This document shows positions 20,995 to 35,900 of a DNA stretch of 64,000 nt, piece after piece (position 1 is the first letter of the stretch; each line of letters opens with the position of its first letter). Both the position numbers and the translations under genes were made by a program. The stretch is taken from positions 21,381,685-21,445,684 of the forward strand of contig OW203764.1 of the NCBI GenBank assembly GCA_934045905.1, read 5' to 3'. This DNA comes from Leuctra nigra (taxonomy: Eukaryota; Arthropoda; Insecta; Plecoptera; Leuctridae). The notes under the pieces are model-generated. The model had not been told where the DNA came from, ran no database searches, and worked only from the letters and a program-made list of their open reading frames with translations.

Positions 20995-23900
20995 CTAAAA
21001 CAAAATAAGAAAACAAACTCAAATAATTTATTGTGAATTGATCTATAGCAGAGTTTGCGAAGTTTAATGTTTAGAGAATACAATTCAGTGTACTCTAAAA
21101 TATTAATCCTTACCTTCTCTGTGTGGTTGTCCGGCATTCCCGTGAGAGCGTTCTCTGCTCTAGCGAGTCGTCCCGACAAGCCGAGCAGCAGACTCGTGAT
21201 CTTGCCGACCTCCTCGACGTGCAGCAGATACTTGGCTGCCTCGTGCGGCCGAGCCAGACATGACACCTGAGCAGCAACTGATGCACCGAGTTCGTCGTTC
21301 ACTCGACTCTCTTCGGTCAACTCCAGATGCTCCGCGCGGAGAACGACTAACTTGCGATCCAGACGAGCCATCAATTCCTCCTGCAATATGAGAAAAACAA
21401 TTGATTAACATGCAATAATTGATTTCATCTCATACTATAGGTCTGTTCGTTTACCCTGCCAAAAGCTACAGCAAACTGCCACAAGCACACATCATCCAAC
21501 CAGATCGTTCCTCTGTAGCTTGAGGCAGTTTGCTGTAGCTTTTGTTTGGCAGGGTAAACGAACAGACCTTATATTTCCATTAATTCATGTTTCTATATTT
21601 TTCTTAATTTTCATGTTTCTACACAGTGTGATATTTTATAAAATGATGGATTTGAAGTTTATATAAAATAAAAATATTTTATTGCATTAGAAAAGCAAAT
21701 GATATCAATATCATCAAGCTACAAATAAAATTTTACAATTCAGGCTAGGCAGAATGTGGGCTGTTGACTAGGCAGACTAGGAACTTTTCCAATTTAAAAA
21801 GTAAATCAGGGATATTGGAAAACACAGTATTTTTCACACTGTACCTTCTTTCGTTGCAACTCGTCATTGTCTCGTATGTTGTCAAGTTGGTCGGATTGGC
21901 TCATGTCCGTACTGAACATCGTTAGGAACTTCGCCTTGGACTCTGATGTTGTGAAGTATGCGGAATTCGCTGACAGAGGGGGTTGGGTGGTGGATTCCGA
22001 AGATGCTTCGCTGACTGGTTGAGGCAAGTTGTCCGCCATCGTCGACTGAGACTTCGAGGAGCTGCGAGAACGCTGGCTGATGTCAAGCCGGAACAATCCA
22101 GCCACGTAATCAGTGGGCCGTTTCAAGTCCGCAGCTGGAACTAATGAAACAAGATATAACATTATTATGAGTGGGACAAGAATATGAATCAATTTAAGAG
22201 AATAAAGTTACAAATGGACTTTCACTTCGAATACTTGCATGAGCACTAAATAAGTTGTTAACATCATCTCACCTAAGATCCCCTGTAGTTTGTCAGAAGG
22301 AGACAATTGGCTGGCCAGATCTAAAGAGAGTTCCTCGCAATCGATTTCCTCTTGCAGCTTCTGCCGGACTAGTGTCGTTTGTTTGACCGCTTCCTGGGGC
22401 TCACTTGGCGTGGTTTCCTTCTCAGTCTGAGACGCTGCGTCGCTTGTCACCGTGTTAACAAGCAACACAATTTCACGATCCACCACTGTTTCCAACGGCG
22501 GCGTCACAATACATTTGTCCACGTTACACTCAATAGTCAGTACACTCATATCACATTGTGTCTGTATTTCAACACCTTTCACCACAATCACACTTTCAAC
22601 ACTAGTTTCTTCAACTTGTTCCTTGAATTGTTTGTTCTTATTTTGCAAATCACTAACTAGTTCACTGTTCACATTTAAATCTTCGATTTGAATTAACTGT
22701 TTGATATTGTCACAAGAGACACGTTGCCTCGGAGCATCGTCACACGTTTTCACCGAGAGCTTCTCGTCAATCACAGTAGTGGGTATGATAATGCATCTCT
22801 CTTTGAGCTCTGTCTGATGAGCAGGATGATGACTAGGGCTGAGTTTATCAGTTACAGCAGCAGTCAGGGGCAGGCGCACACAATCTGCAACAAGACCATA
22901 ATTAGCTCAGAAGCAAGATCAAAAGGGCAATAGGGCAATTAAATAAACAATCATCATAATAGTCAACAAGAACATAATCATTATTATGCACAATAATAAG
23001 GATCATTATCTTTTGAGCACAAGTTGTTCAAAAACAGTGTCATTTTATTTATGATTGAAATGTATTTTTAATATAATAAAAGTAATTTTACCTACTAATA
23101 ATAAAACTGTCCATTTATAAATGATAAAATATGCTTTTGGTGTAATCCTGATAAAACTTTTCTCAGCAACTTGAGCTTGAAAGCTCCATGCTGTAAATAT
23201 CTGAATTGAGGTGTGTGCATTCAGTTCAGTTAATTAATTTGAGAAATGCAGAGCAGAGACATTCACCAGCCTTGACCCTTATCATGGCAAATAGTGAGCT
23301 GATTGATTGAACGATATGTTTTATGATGTTGCTAAACTACAGTGTTGTTCAATTGTAAATGTTTAATGTTTAAATTGAGCAGTTTATAGAATGTTGATGT
23401 AGATTTTCGCAGAAATGTGCATCTACTAAATCTAAAATTATTTTAATTATTTGTCTGCGTCATGTCATAAATTTTGCGTAGAAATTTGAACATGATTTTC
23501 AGATACTTAAAAAATGATTACACAGAAGTTACAGACGAATGACAAAATAATTGCGACCCTGGGAAGTTAAAGAATAAGAAGGAAACTACACAAATCGTCA
23601 TTTAGAAATCATATTATGCTACAAAGCTGGATCCTAAGTGATCTCAGACTACATCTGATGCTCAGATAAAGAAGTATTTGAACTGAGTTCGACTGTTACC
23701 TGTCGGCGTGTGGTTGTGAGTGTCCAGAACGACCTCGGAGGGTGACATCGTCCTCTTGTAGCTGCCCTCGAAGCTGGGGACGCTGCGCTCGCGATGGCTG
23801 TCCCGCCTGTACGCCAGATACGACGCCTTCGACGTGCTCCTACAACAGAAGCACAAGCCCATGGCTCAGTACGACGTCCCGACGGAATACAAGGCTCGAC

Positions 23901-26900
23901 AACATCTGGGACAAGCATTGGCCGCCGTCCAGTGATCAGTTACTGCTTATGACGTATACACATACGTGAAACATAAAATTAGTCGCTATCTCCTCACGTG
24001 TTCTAATATCTACTAAGCATTCAGACACTTTACCCCGTCGAATCTTCATCAATTACCAAAGCGTGAAAGCAAACAAGTAAACCAATTAAATATCAAGAAA
24101 TACTTATAATTAAGTACTGTAAACAGAGGTTCATTTATTTTAAAAGTTTCATCAAACCAGTCTTCAAATTTATGTATTAAAAGTAAAACACAATTAAATC
24201 GTTCACTGACCATACCTAATTGAAACTTCTCCGAATGATATACCTAACTACAAGCTGTCTCACAAGTAACTAAGTTGATGACACAAACAAGAATCAAAGT
24301 ATCAAGATGAAGTCATAATATTTCATGCTCTGTTTGTTCTCAGTTGGTTAAGATATTCTGTTGATGCATTGATCTTATTTCAACACTGACTGCCGATGAA
24401 TTGAAAGTTTCGGTTGACTCCATACATCATCCGCGCCTCGTGAATGTGAAGGAAATATTGATGCGTTGAGAACTTTCCTCGCAGATCGGAAGTCAATTCG
24501 AACATGCCAATTAACAAATCAAGCGACTTTAGATGATATATTACGTACAAGACTGTGTAGTATAATTAATTTACAGAGTGGATCTATAAACCCAGAATCA
24601 GAAGCCCCAAATATCAAACGTGTTACATCTTTCATAGTGAAATCTATCGATCGGGAATATAAAAAGTACGCACACCAATGAAAGAATCAAACGTTATGGA
24701 AGTTCTGCTTTGGAAGGTCTGTTTGCACTTGGAATCCTGTACTTTACGCTGAAAAAAAAACTTTCCATTTAACGACACTATATCTAGGTAAATGGGTGTA
24801 ATTATCTTAGCTAATAAACCTGTTGGTTTGGAACGATTGGACCGACCGCGAATCAACAAACGCCCAGAGTACAATGCACTTAGAAATGCAATTAAATCCA
24901 TTTAAATACAATACGATTTCGCTTCTTTCTATAAATTTACTTAAGGGGGGATGCCCAAGTAGAGGTCTCCGATAGATATCTGAATTAATATGCTTATTTA
25001 ATAGATATTTTCCATCTGCACCATAAAAACGCAAGAAAATGTGGGGTAGCCGAACTAATTTCCAAGATACATCACTTTCTAAATTTGAGTTAGCCCTATC
25101 TTTAACATGGCAAGTCGAAAAAACACAGTAATTTTCCTAGTAAATATTAGATTTAAACTATTTTCCGCCGATAGATTTTTTCGAAAAACTAATATTATGT
25201 GTATTAGACATAGAGGTATTTGTTAAGATTTTTTATATATACACCTAGCCGTACGTTTTTAAAAGTTACACGCCAAATTCTAAATAATTTTCCTATACCT
25301 CCTGTGTTAAAATTTCAAAATATTCTGAAGACATCATTTTGAAAACTCAATATAAGTCGAGAGTTGCTAGTTACAGGACATTTGATGGATCTTTTACATT
25401 AAAATAGAGTTGAAATGTTGAAAAAGTTTGTAAAAATTGTAAATTTCAACAAAATATATTTTCGGAAAATCTACTTGGGCATCCCTCCTTATATTTAAAA
25501 TATAAAATGTTATGTGCTTGGATTTCTAACGTCCCGAATAATATACCGACATCATAATGTGTGAACGTATGTATAATCAATGGCTATAATACGATTTTCG
25601 AAAGTGATCTGAATTTTGTTGATTATAATGCTGACGGACGTGTGAGATGTAAAAACTCGGCTACCAGATTTGTTTAGCTCTTAGCTATATTGCCGGCAGT
25701 CGACAACCAGAATCATTAGTGTTTTCTACATAGAGTTTCTATAGAAACTAGATAGTGTATCACACGTACATTACTCGGTAGCTACTCAACCAATACGCAA
25801 TGCACTTAAAACCAATTATAATTGCTTTCGAGTAATCATGCTACCAACCTACGCTTTTAAACACTCTATGTTGCAACAATCAATAATTCGAACTGCAAAA
25901 AAGTCGAAGTATAGATAGGAAATGTGTTTTTAATTTTCGCCTCGGCTCGACTGACCTACTCCTGAAAACACACATTAAATTAAAATAATCATATGCTAGT
26001 GTTACATGGAAACGACACCAGTGACAATAAAGTAATTGAAGATTGTTTTCGAGCATCACGCAAGTTCCCACAGCTCGTTGGACGTGAGAGTAAAAACATT
26101 CAAGTCTATGTTGTAAACTAATTTCGTATCACTACCTGGCCATGGCATATTTATGTACCCAACACATTTAGAATCAAGTCATGATCATTCGACGTACAGA
26201 CACAAGTCAAATATAGGTTATGTACAGAATTATTCTCCAATTTGCCGAGGTGCAATTATTCAAATAATACCGTTCGCTGCCTTGGCAAATTGTACTATCG
26301 AAATCAGGCAAATCAGTGCATTTAATGGCGGCAAAACATGAAGATACGAAGAACAAAGAGTATTGTGTACAGTTACTTTGGATGGATGAAGGCCGGAAAC
26401 AATGATACAAAAGGCTGTGAAGATAAAATTGCTATGGTCTTTCGTTACGGCCTGGAAATGGATCTCTAGTTCCTGTTTTCTCAAGAAAGATCTTCTTCCA
26501 ACGCCCGCTAATTGTAATATCAAAATAAGTGGTCTATTAGATTTAGATCGTGAAGTCATCCCTCACAAAATCTCTCTCATCCACATCGTAAAAGGTCAAA
26601 GGTTGCATACAAATTTAAATTAGGATTTCAATGACTTTTACGGAAATTTGAAATGTCCACATTTAGGTAATAAGTGGGCATTTAAGTATTCCACATTGGG
26701 CGAGCTTACATATTATTTACATGGTTACTAATTGCTTGATTAAGACTAAGATATTTTAATTAACTCGATTCGTATACCATGTCAATGTTAAAATAGGTTT
26801 CACGTTTCCAAGTCTGCAAAAAGCTAGCCAGTAAACTGCTATTACAATTTCGTAACACTCCAATTATTCCTACTTTTCCCATAATCCAATCATCCATGAA

Positions 26901-29900
26901 ACTCTGACCTGACCTGAGTGTTGTAATGTTAAACGATCAAAATTAGGTTCCATTCGTGAGACCTAAAAGTTTAATTTAAATATATTAATATAGAATAGTG
27001 TCAAATCGGTTGGCTACCAGGTTTGAAAGCTGAAAGGTTGAATTGTGGTTATCAGCAAAACACCTAGCGACTCTGGACTCCGAATGAAACGGAATTGAAA
27101 ACGTGCCCAGCCACTTTAGAAAATACGTCTGCGTGATTTTGTAATCCTCAGGCACGTGGTCTTCCTTCGCAAGATCAAAGCAACTATTTGCTACTTTTTA
27201 GAGAAAAAAAAACTTTCCATTTTGTTCTTGAGTGAAATTCAAGGTGTATGTGAGAATTGCAGAATTAAACTAACTATAATAATATAATAATTTATGTGTT
27301 TACTCATGAGAGTGGTCTTGAGCCGATTTTACTCGCATTATAGTGATTATTTAAATATTAACAAAGGGACATATTTGTAGTAATTTATCATTCTCATTGT
27401 CATGAAGAAAACAACTGTATTTTATTTAAAAACCTCGAAATAGTCATTTTGTCAGACTGTCTAGTTGCAATATGGATGATTACCTACCAAATGGTGTACA
27501 TAAATCTAAAACGTCGGTAAATTTTTGGTCAATTCGATAAAAAAAAATCAATAATTGAATAGGTATATGATTATTTATCCCTTATTTTTAGTTAGTTACG
27601 ATTACCATATTTTTCTTATATAAAAATAAAAATAAATCCCGATGGAATAACCCAATTATTCAATCAATGTATAAAGACACCGAAGGAACGGTTTAAAACA
27701 TGTTTGTACCGAGCGTCTAGCTTGGAAAAGGAAAAGGTGAACCCTGCGAGCTCTGCAAGTACCTACTAATCGACAAAGATTTAATTGTCGACAGACACTC
27801 TAGTTCCTTGTACCAATTGGTAAAACACATCAACCACAATCACAGCTTTCTTGACTACAACAATACGATCATAATTGCTTCACTTTTTCAACATCAACGC
27901 CCAATAGGCAATGTGCATCAATGGTAACATATTAATTATTCGAAGCGAGGTGTCAGTGGAGAAGAAGAAAGACAGAAAAAAACAACCTCCAGCTCCATAA
28001 TACGATGAAAAGAAAGTGATTACGGTTGGGCACCAGCTGCATTCTGATCTGTAAACTCTCTCCGTGCTCCGTCGAATATCCCGCTCACCTACAAACATCA
28101 TCGCCATCACCACAAGGCAACATTCAACAGCTAGTCAAATCCAACCTTGTGTCAAATTAACGTCAACTCTTAATTAGCAAAGAGGGACACGAGGAAATTA
28201 ACTCCCTGGTAATGATGGCAATGATGAGAGTACATAATTAGAGAGTATTGTTAAATAGGTGCTAAGAACGATCTTACATTGTGTTATGTTGTACTAATAT
28301 TGGTTGTACCGCAATTTTGGAGACAATCCTCATAAATATTTATTATTTAGATTACCTCTATTATACATGGAGGTCACATATTACGTAACTCTAATTTATA
28401 TTGTCATTCATTATTTTTATCTTAAATACAGTAAATATTACGTAATAATGTTATAATAAAAGAAAGATTCTTTCACATAGTTATGACTGAGTGTTACGAA
28501 ATACGGCGAATTTCGAGTGAACTGAACCGTAGGAGTCATCTCTTGGGCGAAAACTGGGTCACTGATGCTGATTATGTAGAAATATCCCACTCTTTCTACC
28601 TGTTACAATTCATTAAAACAATTAGGCGTTACATCGAGTCGAATTATTGCAATTCATTTGGGAAGAAAGACTGGAACACATGTCAAGGCTTGATCGTGAA
28701 GGTCTAAATTTATCAAATGTTGTCAAGATTACAGGAATTCAAATTGCATTACTACCTTTGCCACGAAAGAAGTGGTAATCAACTAGGTACCTTCATACTC
28801 TCAAAACACTTGTAACTTGTCGAGCAAACCTGGTTTACCTGAATCTATAGTCCTACTTTTGATAACTGGTGGCAAAACCGCGAACGATTTTAAATACGAT
28901 TTAAACAAAAAATTACTTAATCCATCAACGACCTCGCGTGCTATTGATAACAATTTTGCATCGAAAGAAAAACTGCAATTTTAGAGTATGTAAGATTTAA
29001 TTATGTATGCAACATTCCATTGCTTTAAACTGCAGTTTGCCTCCAGGGGAGTATGAAGTAACTACATCAATCTTTCTATATCTTTATCACCATGTTATCA
29101 GTCTAATCAAATACCAATCAACGGGAACAGCGTTAGCTTTCGCCAGGTAATGAATACCATTAATAAATTTAATACTATTTGATTACGAGGTCACAATAAT
29201 TATTTACTTCCACAACATACGTTTGCTTTATAAGAATTTTGAATACAATAGATTTTGCGGAAATATAAGTCAGTCCAACGAGCAGAAATAATTCAGACTT
29301 TCTAAGATGATCGTGTAGAAAAATTTTGCGATCGACCGAAAAAAAAATACGAAATCATTTCTCAGAGATTTCCGCAAATTCAATAATCCAGGAACATCTT
29401 GTGCCAGATGCCGGTTACACAATGCATTATGTTATTTTAATAAGTTTAATTATTATTGTTATCATCATCATAAGACGTTTCTTCCCGTTGTTGCTATATT
29501 ACCGTGGGAAGCAAATGCCATGCCATGACCGACTTGGATTACAAATTACGTTTCGTATCGCGTACCTGGTGAAAAACTCTAACCGTAAAAACTCCGACTG
29601 GACAGTCGCCAAAGCACTTGGAAACACAATACTTCGATCGCCAGTAATCTAAACAGCCACCACGTTCATTGTAAAACTTCACCTGTCCGCGATAAAACCA
29701 GACACACGTCGCTAGTTGAAACAATCGAGACTACCGACTTGTGTGCATTTACACCGTCAGTCAGGTGTTCCGCTGGGTGTTCTTACGCTGCACCGATTAT
29801 ACCTCGAGGATATACAGCCGAAAGGGCAATAACCAACAACCCAGATAATAAAGCTTACAGAGATTACTGACACGAATGTCAATTATTCTTTTTATGAGAC

Positions 29901-32900
29901 TATGTAGTTTGTGAAAATATATGTCCACAAATAGTTCAACACATAATTACACTTAAAAATTAGCTTCCAAGTTCCAGGTCAGCTACAATTCTCATACTAA
30001 ACAAATATGGAACAAAGGTGTATTTAATTTGAAAAATGTCTAGTTACACAAATACATAAATTGTTGCAAATGTCATGATATTTAGACCATTTAGTATTAT
30101 CTATGGTATTATGTAGACCATATGAATTTGATCAAATTCGCACTAATTTATCTGTATTTGCGTCACCTTGCTGTCGGTGATTTAGCCTTGGTGGCCCTGT
30201 GACACTAAATCTGTCAAATATTAGTTTTGCTCTGAGGTAGCAGCCTAAACAGCCTACACAGCAGTAATTATTCACGTGCACTCATGACAATTGTGTTCTG
30301 TGTTGACTTACAAGTCATAACATATGACGCACGACGTTAAATATCACACCTTGATCAAACTGAGCAGAGTGTGTGACTAATGATTAAAAACATTTTCAGC
30401 AACTATGCGGCGAAAATTAGGTGTTATATTATACTCAGCATCTAGATTGAAAATCGCAGCTTTAGGTCTATTTGTCTGTTATAGCCAATGACGTACACTC
30501 AAACCAATAAAAAATCGGTACTCGAAAAGAAAAGTATTGGCTGATTAAGGTTTGATGGCATCATCCCATAAAGGCTGTGTTAACGCATCATCTACCTCTA
30601 GTAGGTGAGCTCTTATTTCATTGATAATAACAAGGATTGATTGTCAAGGAACCTTGCCAGCAGCCAATCCTTTTCTTTTCGAGTACTAATTTTTATTGGT
30701 TTGAGTGTAATTATACGTGGGGGCCCCCCGAAATCACATTTTATAACTGTACAAATGTACTGGCAAATTAATAAAAAATCACAGATTTTTCGAAAACTAC
30801 AATAAGTTTCTATTTACTCTTTTATATGAATTGAAATGTCGATAACTTTTGAAGTCGTGCCATAACACGAGAACAGCATCAAAATTTGATCGGGGCTTTC
30901 GCCCTATTTGTAACAATAGTTTCTTTTTAAAAACAACCTAATATTGCCATTCCAAACTCTTTGTACTATTCCTGATTCTACTTTGTCTCAAAAGGATTTG
31001 AAACATGTAACATTTGTTTTGTTACACAATTCCTAAATCATGCACGCAAACCTCAAAATGCATTTGAAAAAAGTGTTGAATTCGTGAATGTTTTGTTAAC
31101 CGTAAGACAATTATGCAACAGTACTTCTAAATGTTCTGTTAATTTCTCCTGCCCCCCCCCCCCCCCCCCCCCCCCCCCGCAACAACTAAGTGAAACAATG
31201 GCGGTAATTGGTACACACTCACTGTGGCTGTGGCAACAGACCAGTGGAGAATATGACAAAGATCTCGACGTCTTTATCCCGACGGTCGTGACAGCGAGCA
31301 AGCGGCGAGTAATATCGCACGTTCTTCGTACACGATTTGCCCATCGTCGACGTCACAACAACTCTTTCTTGTGTTTCAATTCGAAGAACAAATCATGCCA
31401 ATCAATTAACTCTTGTCTTTTTAACCTTTTCTCTCTTTTGACAACTGTAAACTTTCATTTAGTGAAATACATTAAAAAAAGGAATCCATGATTTCAGGTA
31501 TAAATCGTAATCACTTTGGACAGTTCTCAATTGGATCTCAACAATTAAAGTTATAATACATTCTGAATATAACAAATTTGGAAAGTTAAACCGACACTAA
31601 ACTAAAGACTATTCTTGAAATGTACCAATTGTCAATAAGTGATGGAATTGCTCAAAGAGGCCGCTATACAAATGGATACTTTTTCAACGAATACTCCACA
31701 AATGCACGAAGGTCTTGGTTCTGGAATGGACTGACACAGAGTGAAGTAAATACCCTGTCTCTTGGCCGTCATATTGGATTATCGAATGCATAAGCCACAC
31801 CACAGACCACCGAGCCATCGACAGCTTGCAGGAAGCCGGACAAATCATCGCAACTGCGAGCGAAGCCGTAACGCGGAGAAAAACCAAAGGACAACGGACT
31901 CGTCTCACTTCAACAGTAATATAACTGGATGTTCCATTTCTTGTCTATGATTTGGTGATCAGAAATTATTGAGTAGGTGCAGTGCAAGTTTGTTGACTAC
32001 CGAAAACAAATGGTATAACCGGTAGTGTCTTTTAGGTAAGTTTAGAACAATACACTAATATCATATTATAAAACTTATTACGTGGCTACCATTATTCATT
32101 GGTAAGTGCATATGAGTACAGGGCCGTATTAAGACCTTCGTAGGCCCTAGGCAGTACTTTTTTCGCGTTTTCTTTTTTCGTACTTTTTACGTTTTTCTCC
32201 CCCCCCCCCCCCCCCCCTTCCCTGACCCAAATATTTAAATATTCCCAGTGGTTATTTGTAAAATAATAAGCGGGGATAAGATCAATGATCTTTAGTGTTT
32301 TGCTGAAGAAAACAATGGGCATGGGCGTCCGCAGGATTTCTACCAGGTGGGGGCAAGGCAAGGAAAACAATATTTGTTATTTGTTTTGGGTCAAGGGGGG
32401 TGTGGGGGGGGCATGGCCCCCACCCTGCCCCGCAGGGCGTTTTTTGGTTTTTGGACACTTTGTAATCAATTTTGAGACGTTATGAGGTGTATTTTGTTGA
32501 AATATTCAATACTTTTTAAATTTGGCACTTTGGGGTGGTGGGAGACATGTTCAAATCTGCCCCGCAGGGAATTATTTGTTTTTTTGACACTTTGAAATCA
32601 ATTTTCTGGCACTTTCGTAGGCCCCAAAAGCTTCGTAGGCTCTAGGCAGACTGCCTATGCTGCCTCATGGCAGCGATCATCTCATGGATAATACGGCCCT
32701 GTATGAGTATGACTGCAATTTAAAATTTGCATTTATATAAGAATGCATTGCGAGCGGTAGATTGCTACTGCAAACCAAGGACATCCTCATTGTTTTGAAA
32801 TAGGGAAATGTTTAAAAGTAAGAAAATCAAAGTAAATTTATTGGTAAGTTTAAAGTTTGTCTATCAGAAGAGATTTCTTGCATTCACTTAACATTTAGTT

Positions 32901-35900
32901 CACTTGATCACGCAAAAAAAGTGCAAGAAATGTACCGTCAATTTAGCGGTGATTTCTAATTGATTTGAACAGTTCTACTAGCGCACATTTCTGCATGGAA
33001 AAACATAGCACCTGAGAAAGCACGAGACCACAACGACAGCAACCAAACCAACCGCACCAGAAGAATGTCAACGAAACTCCACTCGTCAATCAAAACACGA
33101 GCAACGCTCGGCCGTTCGAGATAAACAACCTACCGCGCAAGGTGTCTAGATGGTTGCATGGTAACGGAGTACAGAAATGTGCAATGTAACACGACCACTT
33201 TCATCAAGGATTACCTCCAATGACGCCGATTGAACGTTGATGCAGCTACTGGACATGGAAGAAGAGTTTGCTGGATCAGTTGGTTGGATTTACGAATACA
33301 CACACGACTTGATTGGCAGAGAATGGTGCCAGACTAGTTACATGTAGTACGATCAAGATTTGTGCCAAGAGTAGATTAGTGGCATTAGATTAGAGCACCA
33401 CAATCTATATTAGTAGACTGATATTGGTTATGGATAAGTCTATCAGATATATCGATCAGATATAGTAAAACCCAGATAAGAGACAACCTATACTATTTAC
33501 AGTCTCATTTGCAGATTTAGTAGATAAACCATACTTTAATTAATTGCACTATTGGTATTTCGTATCAAGAATATATGTGTTTTATTCTTTATTATATCAT
33601 GGACTTAGAATAAAGTGTGTCATGAAATGATTATTTGCATGTAGTCTCCCCTCCTCCTCCCCCCCTCCCCCCACCACAACACCCCATGCGATCATCACAA
33701 TAGATCGGGGGTAAAGATGCGTCAGATATGCATTAGGGGTTGATACGACCCTTATATGGAGATAGTTTCTACTCCCCCACACAAGAGAAAAGAATCGATA
33801 GTTTCCTGCACCACAAACAAGAATTAAAAGTATTGATCCATTATTATGCACAGCAAGGCAATTAAGCAGGTAATCGATATTAAAAACTTTACAATGTTAC
33901 AATAGACCAGTATAGAAATGATCTGGGTGACATTTGCTTATAAAAATCAGTTTAATTTAATTATTCACATAATCACATCAATCACGCGAGTAGTGTGATT
34001 GATTGAACTCGCGAGTAGCCAGTTGTAACATACAATCCACACAAAAAGGCTCCATGTATGGGAATATTAATGTCACTTTTACAGATTTTAAATCGTCAAT
34101 CCCCCTTAGTCAATATCAACCAATCTGACATTATGAGGATCACGTTGGAGTAGTTTTGTGCGCATTCAATTCCCCTTCTTTCGAGAAACAAATAGTATCT
34201 TATCTTGTCTTACATTGTTGTAAAACACGACAAGACAACTGGCTAACCAAACTAAAAAAACAGAACCAGAAGCCAGAACTATAGCGAGTTCTAATGTCAC
34301 TTTTTGGATTCAACGGTATCAAAATTAAGGGGTTGATGGTGAAGTAAAAAAAAAATTTAAACAACTTCTTGCGATTCTATTTTTTACACGGTTCAGAAAA
34401 ATATTTTTTTAAGATAGTGCTTCAAACATTCGGTCCAAACTAAAAGAAGAATAAACCATATATTTTATTTTGTAATTACCTCCTAATCCTAAACTTGCTG
34501 CCACTACCGAACACCATGGTGTCAGCGCTCACTAATCCTCACACTAGTATTGCACTCGCCCGGCCTCGAACTCATAACCACTGACACTGACGAGCACTGC
34601 GCGCACTGACACTAACACGGCGACGTACAGAGACCGACTGCCGCTAGCCGCTAGGTGCTCGCCACTGCTGCGCGCTCTCACCGACACGACGTGAGGGGTA
34701 CCAACTCCACGCCACTGATTACAACCACGGTACACACGTTACCTGTCACGTGAGGAGTTAATGTCGCACGCTTGTGCAACAGATGGTTATGATGTTCAAG
34801 GAGACGGTTGGGTTAGGATGGACGTGGGACAAAAATCGTGGAACCTTTTTTTTTGTCGCCATTAGCCTCGCTGCAGGACAGTGCGACGTTAAGCCCCAGA
34901 CAAAAAAAGGAGATCGTGGAACCTTCCCATCATTTGCCTGGCGATAAAGGACCACAAGAAAATCCTAAGAAAGTCCGGTCGCGTGAATCGAACCCGGGAC
35001 CTCTGGAGTACAATTGTCCAGCGTTACTGCCTGAGCCAAATTGCTTCATTTATTGAAAAAAAATTGGTAATTACATTATTTTGACTATATTTTAATGTAA
35101 AAACTAAAAAGAAACAAGCGGTAGCTTATAAATATTAAAAATCGTCAAACATAGCAAAAATGATCGGTCAAGTAATGCTCTCTAATATTTTAAATATTTG
35201 TAAAAATACTTCTAAAAAAAGAAGTATTTCGTGTTCTAAAAAAACGGTAAATTTATTTTCTGACAAAATAAGCAAAATATTTTTGGAACCCAATTTAGTT
35301 CACATTTTCCTAGTGGCTGAAATACGAGCACTGACACGGTCAAGTGAGAGCACCTCTCCTCCTCAGCAAGGATCTCTGTCGGAATCCCTACATCGTGGCA
35401 GAAGAAAGAAAGCGTTATCCACGTCGATGTTACAGTCTTCAGGTAGCAGTGAGATTTTATTAGATCATCGCAGACGATCAGAACGAGATTTCATCTCCGC
35501 GATAAGCATCCGCAGCTTCTTGAGAAAACAGTGGACAGAATCTTGATTCGAATTTCTTTTCAATCAATTCATTTTGATTTATAGGTGAAGAGTGCAAATA
35601 GATTTCCCACAGACTTGCTAGGTGTGACCAATGAATTCGGATAGTACCGAACTCTTGTAACGACTTTTTCTAATCGTCTTCCGTTTTTTCCATAAAAAGT
35701 CGATACATTTTAAATTCGCATGGAATACGGCAAGTGCTGAGAAAATAAAAAAAAATGATTTCAGGAGCTCGATTGGTCATTTAGGATGTGAAGGGAAACG
35801 ACCACTTCAGAACGCCACATAATTGCTACTATCAAAACTCGAAATTACTTATCGAATGAAAAGCTCAAGTCGTATATTTGAACTGTTATCAAAACTTTCA

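Noticed and set aside
24478..24490. AGATCGGAAG, resembling a sequencing-adapter start
   Set aside because: Only ten bases match and the following bases diverge, so chance is the simplest explanation.
31084..31491. Open frame with a long proline run
   Set aside because: The prolines come from a C27 homopolymer, and nothing else in it looks coding.
34980..35040. Possible tRNA gene (good B box)
   Set aside because: The head is embedded in a repeat family with copies elsewhere and does not form a full cloverleaf; it is a SINE.
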